DNA from: Cadophora sp. MPI-SDFR-AT-0126
Taxonomy: Eukaryota; Ascomycota; Leotiomycetes; Helotiales; Ploettnerulaceae
Length of the DNA stretch: 64,000 nucleotides
NCBI GenBank assembly: GCA_020747065.1
Contig: JAGMVK010000001.1
Coordinates: 3,348,001-3,412,000, forward strand
Direction: 5' to 3'
The number at the start of each line of letters is the position of its first letter. Position 1 is the first letter of the stretch. The notes under the pieces were generated by a model. The model worked only from the letters and a program-made list of their open reading frames with translations. It had not been told where the DNA came from and did no database searches. This document shows positions 1-10,671 of the stretch, in pieces. The translations under genes were made by a program, and so were the position numbers.

Positions 1-413
1 TAGCCAGCACCAACTATAAATGTCAGCAAGACTACTCATACTATCTATGTATTCCAATTTCCGCAACGAATTTAGGAATGCAGAGAAGAAGGGTATGCGT
101 GTTTCCTAATTGACAAGAAAAACGAGAACTCACTATCCAAAACCACACCCTTAGCCTCAGCAATGAGGGGTCCCACACGAGGAAGTGCGTTCTCGCGAGA
201 CTGCGGTCCAACCTCACCCCAGAAACGCGCAAACCATGCATCCTTAAACCTAGCCGGCGAGGCGAACGCAGAAAATTGCTGCGTGCGGACGAGTGAAAAG
301 ATTGTAAGTGGCAGGTACGAGGCTGAGTACGCCAAAAACATTAGAGGATCAATGAGATGCCAGAAGATGTCGACGAGGGTCAGGGCGGCGGGCTCGGGCT
401 CTGTGGGAGCCAT
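1..413 (-). CDS. SAM-dependent methyltransferase-like protein, 5' part (runs off the left edge)
   Basis: Only the N-terminus is in the window. Exon 1 is 413-134 (93 codons plus one base) and begins MAPTEPEPAALTLVDIFW. It has a hydrophobic stretch at about residues 12-40 and then the block RFKDAWFARFWGEVGP, which I know from a fungal family of small methyltransferase-like proteins. A GTGAGT donor starts at 133. A TTGCTGAC branch site and a TATAG acceptor lie at 14-32, and exon 2 starts at 13. Joined across this phase-1 intron the protein reads VVLDIGAG, which is SAM-binding motif I of Rossmann methyltransferases. A TATA-like site lies 90 bp upstream. The substrate cannot be told from this part. 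The ATG is the first in frame after the TATA site. Confidence 0.7.
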
Positions 414-496
414 TGTTGATGAGGGAATCTGGTGTGGTGTGAAGGTGGGATGTTGAGAAGCGAAGCGAGAAATGGAAGGGAGGTGCGGGAGTACGG

Positions 497-504
497 TATT
501 TATA
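497..504 (-). promoter_or_regulatory. TATA-like box of the methyltransferase gene
   Basis: On the minus strand this reads TATAAATA, about 85 bp upstream of the ATG at 413. The spacing suits a fungal core promoter. The rest of 414-988 holds no gene that I can see. Confidence 0.4.
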
Positions 505-988
505 CTAACAAGTTGTACTAGCGCGGCGAGAGGTTCGTCCGAGCTAAAGAGTCATCTGCTTGACCTAAGTGAACTTTGCTGCTCGACCGTTTCTTCAAGC
601 AATTTGTATCTTATATTTACAGCAATGCTCTTGTTCCAGTGAGATTTTGAACTAGTATTGATCAGCCCGCTGCAGTCTTATGTTGTTGCCCATACATTGC
701 ACGCAATGAGATGGTGCAGTCCTTGTGTTTTGATATATTTGTTCAAGGTTCAAGTTTAGGGGCTCGGCTAGATCACGAAATTCAACATACCATACCTACG
801 CAGGTGGGTAGGTAAGGGCACCCGACTTCTACGGTCAGTACTCTTTAGACAAGGCATCATCTCACTTCCAATCTGACACAATGACTCACTTCAGATTCGA
901 GATATGAGCAGAGATGGTGAAAATCCCGCTTCAGTTGCATTCGGGGATATTCCACCCCGCTTACTATTTACATGCTTGTCAATAGATC

Positions 989-3900
989 TCACATCCTACT
1001 CTTCGGCATCTTCTTTTCCTCCAACGCATCGAGGTCCTTCTTCTTATGAAAATGCGGCGCCGCCTCATGCAACCACTCCGGTTTGATCGGCATACAATTT
1101 CGCATGTACTCCTTGGTCGTCTGCACCAACTCATAATACAGAACCATCTTGATCGGCGGATTCGAGTCCATTAACACCGATGATGGATGGATATGCACAG
1201 TTGTGTTATTTTTGACAGTTCGATAGCTGTCGCCACCACGCTGGATGCGAGCGGCGTTGGGGAAGAAGCCCGCTGTGATGGCTTTCTGGATCGGAACCAG
1301 ATCAGCGGCTCCCACGCTGGACATGGAAACTTCGACTCGTTCACAGAGCTTGGCGATTTGGTCTCTGATGTCGCGAGCTCGGGTAAGTGATCTTTGTTGG
1401 AGGAAGTTCTCCTTGGCCCAGATGGGGCTGAAGTCGTTGTCGACCCACTGATTCCAGATGTTGAGAAGAGTGAGGTGATCGCCTCCTTCTTTGACGGTGA
1501 AGCGTGCTCGGGCACTGTCTGCGTGCAGCTTCTTATCTTTTGGACGGAAGAATAATGCAGCGGCTTCACTCAACATAGAGACGATAGACAACACTTCCTC
1601 GACGCAGCCGAGTTTATCTGCTGCGAGAACCGACTTTGCAAGCATGATGTCCATAGGGAACTCTGCCATCTTGCGACCAAGCGAGGTCAATTCTCCATTG
1701 TGGTTGAGTGCTTGCAGTGCGAAGAGCTGATTCAGCGCTCCAATCAAGGTTTCTGTTGGAGGAGGATCCATAAACTCGAATTCCAGTAAGTCGTTGATAC
1801 CCAGGGATTTCAGTAGCAGTACGATCCCATTCAAATTAGTCCTCTGAATTTCGGGTGTCGTGCTCTCTTCCATCTCATTCATGAAGGCCCATTTCGTGTA
1901 CAGTCGGAAGCACTTTCCAGGACCTACACGACCCGCACGACCACTTCTTTGGTTTGCAGACGCACGAGAACATGGTACAGCTACCAATTGAGACATTCCA
2001 GTCGCAGGATTGTAGTTGTTCTCTTTGACAAAGCCCGGATCAATCACATAAACAATACCGTCTATAGTAAGACTGGTTTCGGCGATGTTGGTAGCTAAAA
2101 CGACCTTTCGGGCACCATTAGGGGTTGGCTCGAAGATCTTGCTCTGTAGTTCGGACGGCAAATTTGCATAAATAGGGCACACAATCAGCTCTGCAGCCCG
2201 GTTTCCCAGTTTCCTCGAGATCTCTGTTATGTTCTGCTCGGCGGCCTCGATCTCATCTTGACCTGTCAAGAAGACCAAAATATCACCTTTGCCTTGCGAG
2301 GTGTGAATCTGAAAGACGGTTGTGATGGCTGCAGCCAAATAGTTGGCTTCGGGTTGTGGTGTGTAATGAATATCAACGGGATATCTTCGACCAGGGATAT
2401 TGAAAATAGGCGCATCATCAAAAAATTCACTGAATCTCGTCGCATTCATTGTAGCGGACGAGATGAGAATCTTCATCTCTGGTCTAGCCCGCGAAAGATC
2501 CTTGATGAGAGTAAGGAGGATGTCGGTGTGAACGGTTCTTTCGTGGGCCTCGTCAATCATAAGAGCAGAGTAGGCTCCTAGATCGGGCTCTGTCATGAAC
2601 TCTCTTAAAAGCATACCATCTGTCATGTACTTTAATATAGTCTTGTCGCTCGTGGAATCTTCGAATCGAATTGAGTATCCAACCTCATTTCCTACCTTCA
2701 CCCCCATTTCATCCGCGACACGTGCCGCCACACTCATGGCCGCAACCCGACGAGGTTGAGTGCATCCTACTTTCAAGCCATCTTTGGTGTATCCAGCTTC
2801 GTGTAAGTATTGCGGTAGTTGGGTAGTTTTTCCACTTCCAGTCTCTCCGACAATCACTAAAATCTGGTGGTCTTCCAAAGCGGATAGAAATTGCTCCCTG
2901 TAAGCGTAGATAGGTAAGCTTTTTCGTGTCTCTTCCATGGACAATGCTTTGGTCTCAGCAGCTTTCAACTGCTCGGAGAGAAATCTCTCTTCTTTGCTCA
3001 ACCCCTTTCCCTCTCCTGGAAGAGCTGCGTCTTGGATCCACTTGATGCCCTGCTCCGCATCCAAAACATAGTCGTACTCATTATCGTCATTTCGCTCCCG
3101 GCTTTGAATCTGCGCTTTGGCCTTGGAAGCCTGCTCTCTTTCCCATTCATCGTGCTCTGTGACCATCTTCTCCTGGCCATATTCATCCCTTTCAACATAT
3201 CGCTTGTACATAGCTTCCTCTTTCTTCTTCCTGTCAATTTTCCCCTTCTCCGTAATATAATCATCTGGCATCGCATAACCATCAAGATGATCATCGATCC
3301 GAAGACGCTCCTCAGCGATCCGCAGGACTTCTCTGTTCTTGGCGAATTCTGCTTTCTCCCGTTCCGTCAACCTCGCGCCACTTCTCAACTCCTCGGTTTC
3401 CTCTGCAACCTGTTTCCGTAAAAGTGCAAGCCGCTCTGTCTCGCGCTTCTTGAGATAATCCTGGCGCGACCTCTCTCGCAGATCTGGCATAGCTGCACTT
3501 CTTGCAGCTGCATCTTCCGCCAAAGCTCTTCGTTGGGCCAGAATAGTCCCTTCTTTCGTGGACGACCGATCCTCGACGATCTTCTTGGTCTTGTCTGCAT
3601 CCTTGGCATGTAACCTCTGCACGAATGCATCTTTCTCTGCCTGGTCCCTCCGCCTCTCCTTCTCCTCTTCATCCAGTCCATCATCCTCATTCTCGTCCTC
3701 GTGTGATGTTTTCACCCGCTTGGAAGCGGACTCCTGGAACTCGGGTTCAGGTTCGGAAATGTATTCCTCGTCCCCCCATCGATCCTCGAACTCGGCCTCA
3801 TTCACATCTCGTTTTCGAATAGTCCTCGATCGGTGGTTGTCATTGCGCCGAGGCGAAAGTTCCTTTTCTCGACGGGGCGATCGCTCTCTTTCTCGGCTTC

Positions 3901-4030
3901 GATCCCGCTGCCTTTCCCTTCGAGAGGATTTCTCACCATGCCGTCGCTTTTCCTTCTTTCTCTCTACAACTTTCGTAGGTCCCAAATCATCATCTTCCAT
4001 AGGAAGAAGGGCGTATTTCTTGCCGCTCAT
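989..4030 (-). CDS. PRP2: DEAH-box pre-mRNA splicing ATPase Prp2/Cdc28/DHX16
   Basis: A single-exon protein of 1,013 residues. The N-terminal third (about 20-330) is charged and RS/RE-rich ([13 protein letters not shown]) and is followed by the [16 protein letters not shown] block that marks the Prp2/DHX16 branch. Helicase motifs are intact: Walker [11 protein letters not shown] at about 394, the DEAH box at about 491, SAT at about 523 and QRSGRAGR at about 693. A ratchet/helicase-associated region and an OB-fold domain follow, ending in a Lys-rich tail. In yeast Prp2 remodels the activated spliceosome before the first catalytic step. Length and motif order fit the full family. It is divergent from SCJ1, sharing 478 bp. 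The ATG is chosen because the sequence just upstream has stops and the [10 protein letters not shown] start looks natural. Confidence 0.96.
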   Translation of the reverse strand: MSGKKYALLPMEDDDLGPTKVVERKKEKRRHGEKSSRRERQRDRSRERERSPRREKELSPRRNDNHRSRTIRKRDVNEAEFEDRWGDEEYISEPEPEFQESASKRVKTSHEDENEDDGLDEEEKERRRDQAEKDAFVQRLHAKDADKTKKIVEDRSSTKEGTILAQRRALAEDAAARSAAMPDLRERSRQDYLKKRETERLALLRKQVAEETEELRSGARLTEREKAEFAKNREVLRIAEERLRIDDHLDGYAMPDDYITEKGKIDRKKKEEAMYKRYVERDEYGQEKMVTEHDEWEREQASKAKAQIQSRERNDDNEYDYVLDAEQGIKWIQDAALPGEGKGLSKEERFLSEQLKAAETKALSMEETRKSLPIYAYREQFLSALEDHQILVIVGETGSGKTTQLPQYLHEAGYTKDGLKVGCTQPRRVAAMSVAARVADEMGVKVGNEVGYSIRFEDSTSDKTILKYMTDGMLLREFMTEPDLGAYSALMIDEAHERTVHTDILLTLIKDLSRARPEMKILISSATMNATRFSEFFDDAPIFNIPGRRYPVDIHYTPQPEANYLAAAITTVFQIHTSQGKGDILVFLTGQDEIEAAEQNITEISRKLGNRAAELIVCPIYANLPSELQSKIFEPTPNGARKVVLATNIAETSLTIDGIVYVIDPGFVKENNYNPATGMSQLVAVPCSRASANQRSGRAGRVGPGKCFRLYTKWAFMNEMEESTTPEIQRTNLNGIVLLLKSLGINDLLEFEFMDPPPTETLIGALNQLFALQALNHNGELTSLGRKMAEFPMDIMLAKSVLAADKLGCVEEVLSIVSMLSEAAALFFRPKDKKLHADSARARFTVKEGGDHLTLLNIWNQWVDNDFSPIWAKENFLQQRSLTRARDIRDQIAKLCERVEVSMSSVGAADLVPIQKAITAGFFPNAARIQRGGDSYRTVKNNTTVHIHPSSVLMDSNPPIKMVLYYELVQTTKEYMRNCMPIKPEWLHEAAPHFHKKKDLDALEEKKMPKSRM

Positions 4031-4508
4031 AATTATTAATTGGGAAGAGGTGGGGTGGCTATCAGAAACTGCTGAGCAGTTAGCACAGGTCCGTAGGTCG
4101 CAGAGGAGGTGAGTAACAGACTTGGTAGAAGGAGGAAAGAATGAAAAGCCGTTTCACACGAGGCGCGGTTCTGCCTCTTCGAAAGGCTAACCCTTGGTTG
4201 CTGCCCTGGAAAAAAATTACTCCGTGCCTTGGCCCGCCAAACCCCTGCCCACCTGTCTGTCAATCCATCCCAGGAGAGACCAGCGTGTCAGTATCGGTAC
4301 GGAGGTTATCTGCCCGCCAAATAAATCTGGCCCATTTCACTTGGTGCCTTTTTCCTCAAACCCCATTGTTGACAACCCTCCACAGTCACTTCACATATTC
4401 GCAGATCCAGGAGTTTATGCGTTCTTTCTGATGCTCCGATTTGTCTCTTCAATCGCAATTTCTTGAGGCTCTAAGCTTTTCTAGGTGCAGGCGCAAGGAG
4501 GCGCAAAG
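4031..4508. promoter_or_regulatory. Shared divergent promoter of PRP2 and SCJ1
   Basis: These 478 bp separate two divergent start codons and must hold both promoters and 5' leaders. Short frames here are overlapping noise. The one recognisable element is a UPRE-like site at 4281-4289, listed separately. A pyrimidine-rich stretch precedes the SCJ1 start. Confidence 0.6.
4281..4289. promoter_or_regulatory. UPR element (UPRE)-like site upstream of SCJ1
   Basis: The sequence CAGCGTGTC, 220 bp before the SCJ1 ATG, equals the core of the yeast KAR2 UPRE as I remember it. On the other strand CACGCTGGTCT matches the filamentous-fungal HacA consensus CAN(G/A)NTG(T/G)CCT at all but one position. The downstream gene encodes an ER-lumen chaperone cofactor, a classic UPR target. 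PRP2 shares this intergenic region but is not expected to respond. The match is short, so chance is possible. Confidence 0.45.
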
Positions 4509-5898
4509 ATGTGGTTCCCTTCGACTACCCTCTTGTTACTATGCATATTCTGCATAATACAGGTAGCTGTTTGCGCAGAGGACTTTTACAAGGCAAGTTT
4601 AGTCCATTGTCATTTACAATTTGCACGTCCTGGACTGCAATGCTAATTTCTTGCAGCTTCTTGGGATAGACAAACATGCCTCAGATAAAGATATCAAGCG
4701 TGCATACAGAGTGCTGAGCAAGAAATATCACCCTGATAAGAACCCGTACGACTTCCACCTACAAATCCACTGGGACGCTGAAAGTACATAGTCGACTAAT
4801 ACTGCTTGCAGAGGAAACGAGAGCGCAAAGCAGAAATTCGTCGAAGTCGCAGAAGCCTACGAGGCCCTCATCGACCCCGAATCTCGCAAAGTCTACGACC
4901 AGTACGGACATGAGGGCTTGAAACAACGGCAACAGGGTCAAGGGGGCGGACACCATGATCCATTCGACATGTTCTCGAGGTTCTTCGGGGGTGGTGGACA
5001 TTTTGGACACCAGCAAGGGCAGAGGCGTGGCCCAGACATGGAAGTTCGAGTCGGCGTTCCTTTGAAAGACTTCTACAACGGACATACGACTGAGTTCCAA
5101 TTGGAGAAGCAGCAGATTTGCGACGAGTGCGACGGGACAGGAAGCGAGGACGGACAAGTTGATACTTGTAACGTGTGTCATGGCCATGGTGTGCAGATCA
5201 AGAAACATATGCTTGCGCCGGGTATCTTCCAGCAAGTACAAGTTTCCTGCGACGCTTGTGGAGGGCAGGGCAAGACGATCAAGCATAAATGTCCAGTTTG
5301 CAGCGGCAATAGAGTTGTACGGAAGGTCGTCACACACCCATTGATCGTTGATAAAGGAGCACCAAAGGGACACCGAATCAATTACGAAAACGAGGCAGAT
5401 GAGAGCCCAGATTATGTGGCGGGCGACTTGCGCGTGACGCTCGTAGAGAAGGAGGCAAACTTGGACGAGGATAACGAGTTGCGAGTCGATGGAACATTCT
5501 TCAGACGCAAGGGCGACGATTTATACTGGAAAGAAGTCCTCTCTCTCAGAGAGGCCTGGATGGGACACTGGACGCGCAACCTCACGCATCTCGACGGGCA
5601 CATAGTAGCTCTGTCCCGCAACCGGGGCGAGCCCATTCAACCTGGGCAAATCGAGCGCGTAAAGGGCGAAGGTATGCCGAAATGGCACGAGGATGGCGAC
5701 AGTGTCTATCACACAACGGAATTCGGCGACCTGATCGTCGAATACCAAGTCATATTACCAGATCAGATGGAGAAGGGTATGGAGAAGGATTTCTGGGCGC
5801 TCTGGGAGAAGTGGAGGAAGAAGAATGGAGTGGATTTGCAAGCGGATAGTGAGCGGCCGCATGGTCCTGTCTCCCAGAATGGGAAGGATGAATTGTGA
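4509..5898 (+). CDS. SCJ1: ER-lumen Hsp40/DnaJ co-chaperone (Scj1/DNAJB11 type)
   Basis: Three exons, 4509-4592, 4657-4745 and 4812-5898, encode 419 residues. The first has a signal peptide ([16 protein letters not shown]..., about 1-23). The J-domain spans about 25-90 with YHPDKNP (HPD at 53-55). A Gly-rich linker is followed by substrate domain I and a zinc-binding domain of four CxxCxGxG-type repeats ([31 protein letters not shown]). The protein ends in KDEL, an ER retrieval signal, as does yeast Scj1. It should assist BiP/Kar2 in folding and ER-associated degradation. Intron 1 uses a GC donor (GCAAGT), forced by the reading frame: DFYK joins LLGID. Intron 2 is an ordinary GT-AG intron with a CTAAT branch site. 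A UPRE-like site lies upstream. Confidence 0.94.
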
Positions 5899-6642
5899 TA
5901 TATGTACCATAGAGTAGATGGCTATTTGAGGACTTGAATCTAGAGCATTTCTTGGCATCTGATTGCGGAATATCACGGTTAGCATATTGAAATTGTCTCT
6001 GGTATCTCTTGGATAATGCGTGAGCAGAGAGCCAAGTTGTGCTGGAAGTAGCGGTTCCACCGGATTTGATACATGTTTTGGAATTAAGCAAATGCAGAGA
6101 CCATAGAGTCGGCTAAATGAGCAAAGGCGCCAGTCAAGACAAAAGAAATAATTGGCAATAAAATAAAAACAAAGTCCTAAAGCAAATTAGTCCTGCCAGG
6201 AGAGGTGTATCATTTCTGAAGAGCGGAGTCCCATAGCTATTAATCTCCTATGTCCTGAGTAATTAACAGAACATAAGTCTAAGGTCCATCTTTACTGTTT
6301 CGCGTTGTGCGAATCGCCTGTATGCCACTAGCGAGCGATGTTTTGGATCTGAAGCGAGGTAGAATGCAACTTCTTATTGGTATCATCGGTATTAAACTTG
6401 GCTCATTACGTATTAGTCAGCCGTACTAGAAGTAGATGAGAAAACAGATTGGTCCATGACAAAAAAAAATAGGGAAGCGCTCATCCATACTCGGCCGGGT
6501 ATCTCAACTCAAGCTCAAGACTCCTTTCCAAACCATCACTCATCCCAAAGTCCCGACCATTTTTCACAGCATCGAGATCCCATTCCTTCTCCCCTTCGTT
6601 CGATCTCAGCATCCAGAATACCTCGCTGGACTGTTGACTCGC
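5899..6642. other. Convergent 3' intergenic region, no gene seen
   Basis: This lies between the 3' ends of SCJ1 (plus) and the MARVEL gene (minus). It must hold both 3' untranslated regions. The first part has A-rich stretches (about 6140-6175) suitable for polyadenylation. I see no coding signal or repeat. Confidence 0.6.
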
Positions 6643-7188
6643 TCAGTAGCGACGATACCACTTGCGTCGCCCATGCGCAGCATCAACATGTGCCGTTCTC
6701 GTCCGACGTCTACTAACCCACCATCCCAGAATCGCACTGGCCAGAAAAAATATGCTGGCTAGAAAGGTGAAGGCAATGGTCGCCTTGAACTTATCACAAG
6801 CGCCACCATGTGTAATCCCATGCCAGTTAAACACACTTCCGCACTGCTTGTCATAATGGGCTAGCAAGCCAAACGCGATCATAGTCCCAGCGAACAGGAA
6901 GAGATCGATCGGCCAGTGCAGGAAGGATGAGGCGAAGGGAATGAGGAAGAGCAGGCTGAAGAGGATGCCGAGGGCGGCGATTACTTCGAGGTAGATGAAG
7001 CGTTTGCGGGATCCGGCAGAGGAGTGCCGGGTGTTGTGGAGGTATTCACCGTTGAGGCCAGCGACGACGGATGTGAAGGCCAGCTATGGACAGGGTTAGT
7101 TTGTGCTCTTGAAGGCGAGGGGTATAGAGGAGGCAAGGCTTACCTCACCGATGCGAAGGCATAGGGAGAGGACGTCTGTCAAGACCAT
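6643..7188 (-). CDS. MARVEL-like four-helix membrane protein
   Basis: Two exons, 7188-7144 (MVLTDVLSLCLRIGE) and 7083-6643, encode 161 residues. The GTAAGC donor and the CCATAG acceptor give a phase-0 join (IGE/LAFTSVVAGLN). Four hydrophobic segments can be seen at about 5-27, 50-70, 75-93 and 122-145. The loop DKQCGSVFNWHGITHGGACDKFKA before the last helix and the short basic tail are common in fungal MARVEL-domain proteins. These act at sites of membrane curvature or in eisosomes (Nce102-like), but this protein's role is unknown. Nothing in the neighbourhood points to a pathway. Confidence 0.75.
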
Positions 7189-9026
7189 TTTGATGGTAGG
7201 AGGGCGAATTGCTTTGGTAAGTTTTGGTATGGCAGAGTGTCTGTATGGCTTGGACTCAACAAGAAGAGAGGGTGGGAGGAGACGAGTATGGTATTTGTAG
7301 GAAAGTACACGTCAAGGCAGCGAGTGGTCCATAGCTGGCCAGCACTGACAAGGCCAGGAGCCAAATATGAGATGATGCAACACTTTGTTTTCGTCTTTGT
7401 GTGACGTAGCCCAAGCTACAGAATTATTTCCGCACTTTGAAAAACAGGAGGACGCCCAGGTCGATTCCAAGGCTTTGACATGGCTCACCGTCCTTGCCTG
7501 CTTTGCGGTTCATTCCATGCCTTGCCTGACTCAAAGCCACGAGGCCTTTCCACACCACCCCAGTCTCGCAACAGCTAGTACCCGGCCCCAGGCAAATGAA
7601 ATCCGGGGAAGGTTACAGCACCACACCACAAAGCGCCCCGAGCACCCAGTGCACTCATACGCACGCCTCCAAACTGGTCAATAGGAGCCTCCTTCCTTGA
7701 TTCTGTGGCGCGCGGTCTGCTTTCACTGTGGCGTCTCCATATCTGAAACACAAATCCTTGTCATAAACATCCTATCAAAGAACAACAAAGGCGCTACCTT
7801 CGTCATCGGAACCTTGCTGACGAGGATTGACAACAAAGCAAAGCAAATGCAAGCAAGAGGGAAAATGTGATGTTACGACGACGTGGAAATCGCCGAGGCA
7901 GGTGTGTTGCGAAAAGCAAGCCGATGAGGGATATGACTGGATGTTGTGAATTATGGTTGGACAATCAAATCGTGAGGAGGGAGCACCTGATGTCTGCCCA
8001 TCCACTTGGATTTCAGGGCATGACTTGGCAAAAAAAAAAGCCTGAAGATCTGCCTGGAGTTTGGATCGCCAGTAATTTTCAGAACTGGTGATGGATGCAT
8101 GAGGAAATACAGTTCGCTCTGGTTGCAAGGAATGGAATTTCTGGAGGAGTAAGCAAGGGTTGGCTGGAGATTGGATGAGTGTTCAGGTAGAAAAGTTGGA
8201 ATGATGTTGGAAGAGACTCGGCTGCCAAGTTTTAGCGCTGGCTGGACCGCTGTCGTGGCTGACGACGTGTGGCTGATCGCCTAGATTTGAGATGGAGAAA
8301 GAAGTCTGGACTATGATCTCCCTCGCTGGACGAATCTCAATCGGAGATCTCGTCTCTTTTGAGTTCTTTTTTATTGGAATGCTGTGGCGCATGACTTGGC
8401 TTTGTTAGAGTTCTGACGTCGAAAAGGATCGCCGGGTTGAGGTCTCCCAGGGAAGCAAAACCAGGATTTTGGGACCACAAGACACCTGGAACGACTGGTA
8501 GCTTTGGAGATCGTGAGATTTTGAGTCCATACCGCTGGTTCCAGGTTGCCAAGTACTTACCAAAATAATTACTTCTGCTAGGACTGGCAAGTCAGACAAC
8601 TTCTGGCCCTCGTTTCACCTCACTTCACCAGCTTGCATGTTCTAACCGGCGTTCGTGACTTTGGTATGTGGAGCACCCTAAATGGTGCCAATAACAAACA
8701 CAGAGACCTATCCAGAAATCTTCTCGTCTTCCAATGGTTGGAAGCCTTTCTCTTCTCTCGGCATCTGCAGTCGTAGCCCGCCGGCACCTGAATGGTAATG
8801 CAAGGTCTGTCCAAAATGCCGTGATTGGTCCCGGAAGGGGTTGGCACAGCTGCATCAATCTGATGCGTCTCACTAGCTCAGAAGCCAACTGATTCGCCAG
8901 CCACAGGGACTTCCGTTCCCCTCTCCACTCAGACATGGCCATATACACAAGTGTCGAGCTACGTGTTAGCTTCTATCCCACTGTCATTACGCATGTATTC
9001 ACCATTGTGGTATTTAAAGGCGACCA
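7189..9026. other. Long intergenic region, no supported gene
   Basis: 1.8 kb between the MARVEL start (minus) and the aquaporin 3' end (minus). Frames of 60-117 codons exist on both strands, for example 7775-8128 minus, but none has a recognisable domain, a clean start context or splice-joined continuation. It probably holds the MARVEL promoter and the 3' region of the aquaporin gene. A short non-coding transcript cannot be excluded. Confidence 0.5.
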
Positions 9027-10222
9027 TCATACTTTTCCAGGTGAACCCTGGACCTTCGACGCTGCCCGTTCGAGAGCTTTCTCGCGGTGATATGGGGGTG
9101 CAATATGATACACAATTGTGTGCGCCATCGTCCCAGTTATCGGTCCAACCCACCATACCCATTGATCTAAGGTTGGTCAGTATATGAGAGGTAGCAAGGA
9201 CTTATCCACAGGGTACATACGTTCAAAGTCTTTCCTTGCAACGGCAAAGGCAAAACAACGAGCAGGATTCATATTCGCTCCAGGAAATCCCTCTACAATT
9301 CCGACAGTCGAAAACGCAGTCAAGCCAAGCACGCAGCCAACGAGAAGAGGACCCATTTTTGGACCAAACAGTTGTCCACATCTTGGATCGAGACCGACGC
9401 CGAACGCAAGAAAGCTGTGTGAATGTGTCAGTAGGGAGTTTGCTCCTCTCTAGCTCACTTACAGCATTATGAAGGTTGTCATTGACTCGATCAGGTAGGC
9501 TTGACCAAGTTCAAGCACGCTTGTGTTCAAAAGACAGCCACCTCCTTGATATCTAATTCCAAAGTTATAAGCAGAACTTTTATGGATTTGGAAAGTCTTA
9601 CGCTGTTGCAAGTTTGCCCCCAAAACTTCCTCTGATTAAAGCACCGGCCGTTGCTGCTCCAGCTGTCTGGGCGACCAAATAAAGGATACCCCGAGAGAAG
9701 CCAGTAAGTCCCGCCGTCATCGTTGCGAATGTAATAACCGGGTTCACATGTCCTCCAGAGGATGGGGCCATGGCGAAGATGAACAGACTGATCAAGAATA
9801 TGTTTGTCACACCAACGTATGCCGCGGGCTGAGCTGTGTGGAAATTACCAATAACTGTATCGATCATTCCAGACAAGTAACATAGCGCAGTTTCACCAAC
9901 GAATTCGATGAACTAAGAATGAAACCAATGTTGTCAGTTCCACTGGCAACTTAGGTCGCTGTCAGCGCCATGGGGCTTCACTCACGGCTGACTTCCAAAT
10001 GTTGATGTCGTCCCAGCCATCGGTCAAGTACTGGAGCAAAACTCTCTCCCTTCTTGCTGACCTGACATACTTTCTGTTGTCACGCCGGAGATCCGGTGCA
10101 AAAGAGCCAGGAAACTGAGTTGCTTGTGCTGGGATGAGCCGGCCCCGCGAGTCTGATATTAGATCCTCCATTGTGGAAATACCAGTGTCTGAAGGTTGAT
10201 GATGCATGCGGGAGAGTATATG
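9027..10222 (-). CDS. Aquaporin/MIP-family channel
   Basis: Five exons, 10222-9986, 9912-9602, 9552-9463, 9414-9221 and 9166-9027, all with GT-AG sites and consistent phases, encode about 323 residues. After a polar N-terminus of about 75 residues come six hydrophobic segments and two half-helix motifs: GGHVNPVITF in exon 2 (NPV in place of NPA) and GANMNPARCF in exon 4 (canonical NPA plus Arg). The C-terminus (HREKALERAAS...) is cytosolic and charged. The family conducts water or small solutes such as glycerol. The NPV first motif is shared with some non-classical fungal MIPs, so the substrate is open. The start is uncertain: in-frame ATGs also lie at 10291 and 10276 (up to 346 residues). 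Confidence 0.85.
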
Positions 10223-10671
10223 GATACGAATAAATAAAACCAAAGATATGTGAAGGAATCTGAAATGATTTTGCATGCTTGGATTGCTCAAAGTCAGCAG
10301 AACCTTGCCATGCTAGCGATGCACAATCGTTAATAAGCAGTGTCAAAGCTGGCAAAATGTGATTGCTCGATGGACTGAAGCAATGCCCAAATGAGGACGA
10401 CCCATATTTTATACAAATCCATGAGGCTCTTCGTCTTCCCCTGATTATCCCCCAGGCTATCGGATATGGCTTTTGTGCTGGGCGTTGATTTGTTGATGAT
10501 CAAGACTGGAATCTTGGCACAACCGAATCCCGAGCTAAATTAAATGACTAAGCCACGCATTTCAACCGCCAATCAGACTGAACCATTTCAAATGCATCAA
10601 TCATTCGCGAAGCTTCATATCAGAATAACCTCAAAACATCACACTCACCATTGCGCCCCCTCACAGCGACA
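10223..10671. promoter_or_regulatory. Divergent promoter of the aquaporin and complex I 24 kDa genes
   Basis: About 450 bp between two divergent starts, if the aquaporin begins at 10222. A minus-strand TATA-like box is at 10405-10413. The 5' leader of the complex I gene (about 10540-10671) is rich in C and A, usual for a highly expressed fungal gene. Confidence 0.5.
10405..10413 (-). promoter_or_regulatory. TATA-like box of the aquaporin gene
   Basis: The minus strand reads TATAAAATA, 114 bp before the ATG at 10291 and 183 bp before the one at 10222. Either start is therefore possible. Confidence 0.4.

Noticed and set aside
7775..8128. 117-codon open frame on the minus strand
   Set aside because: No domain, no plausible splice partners, and overlapping plus-strand frames are equally open. 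It looks like chance in a spacer.
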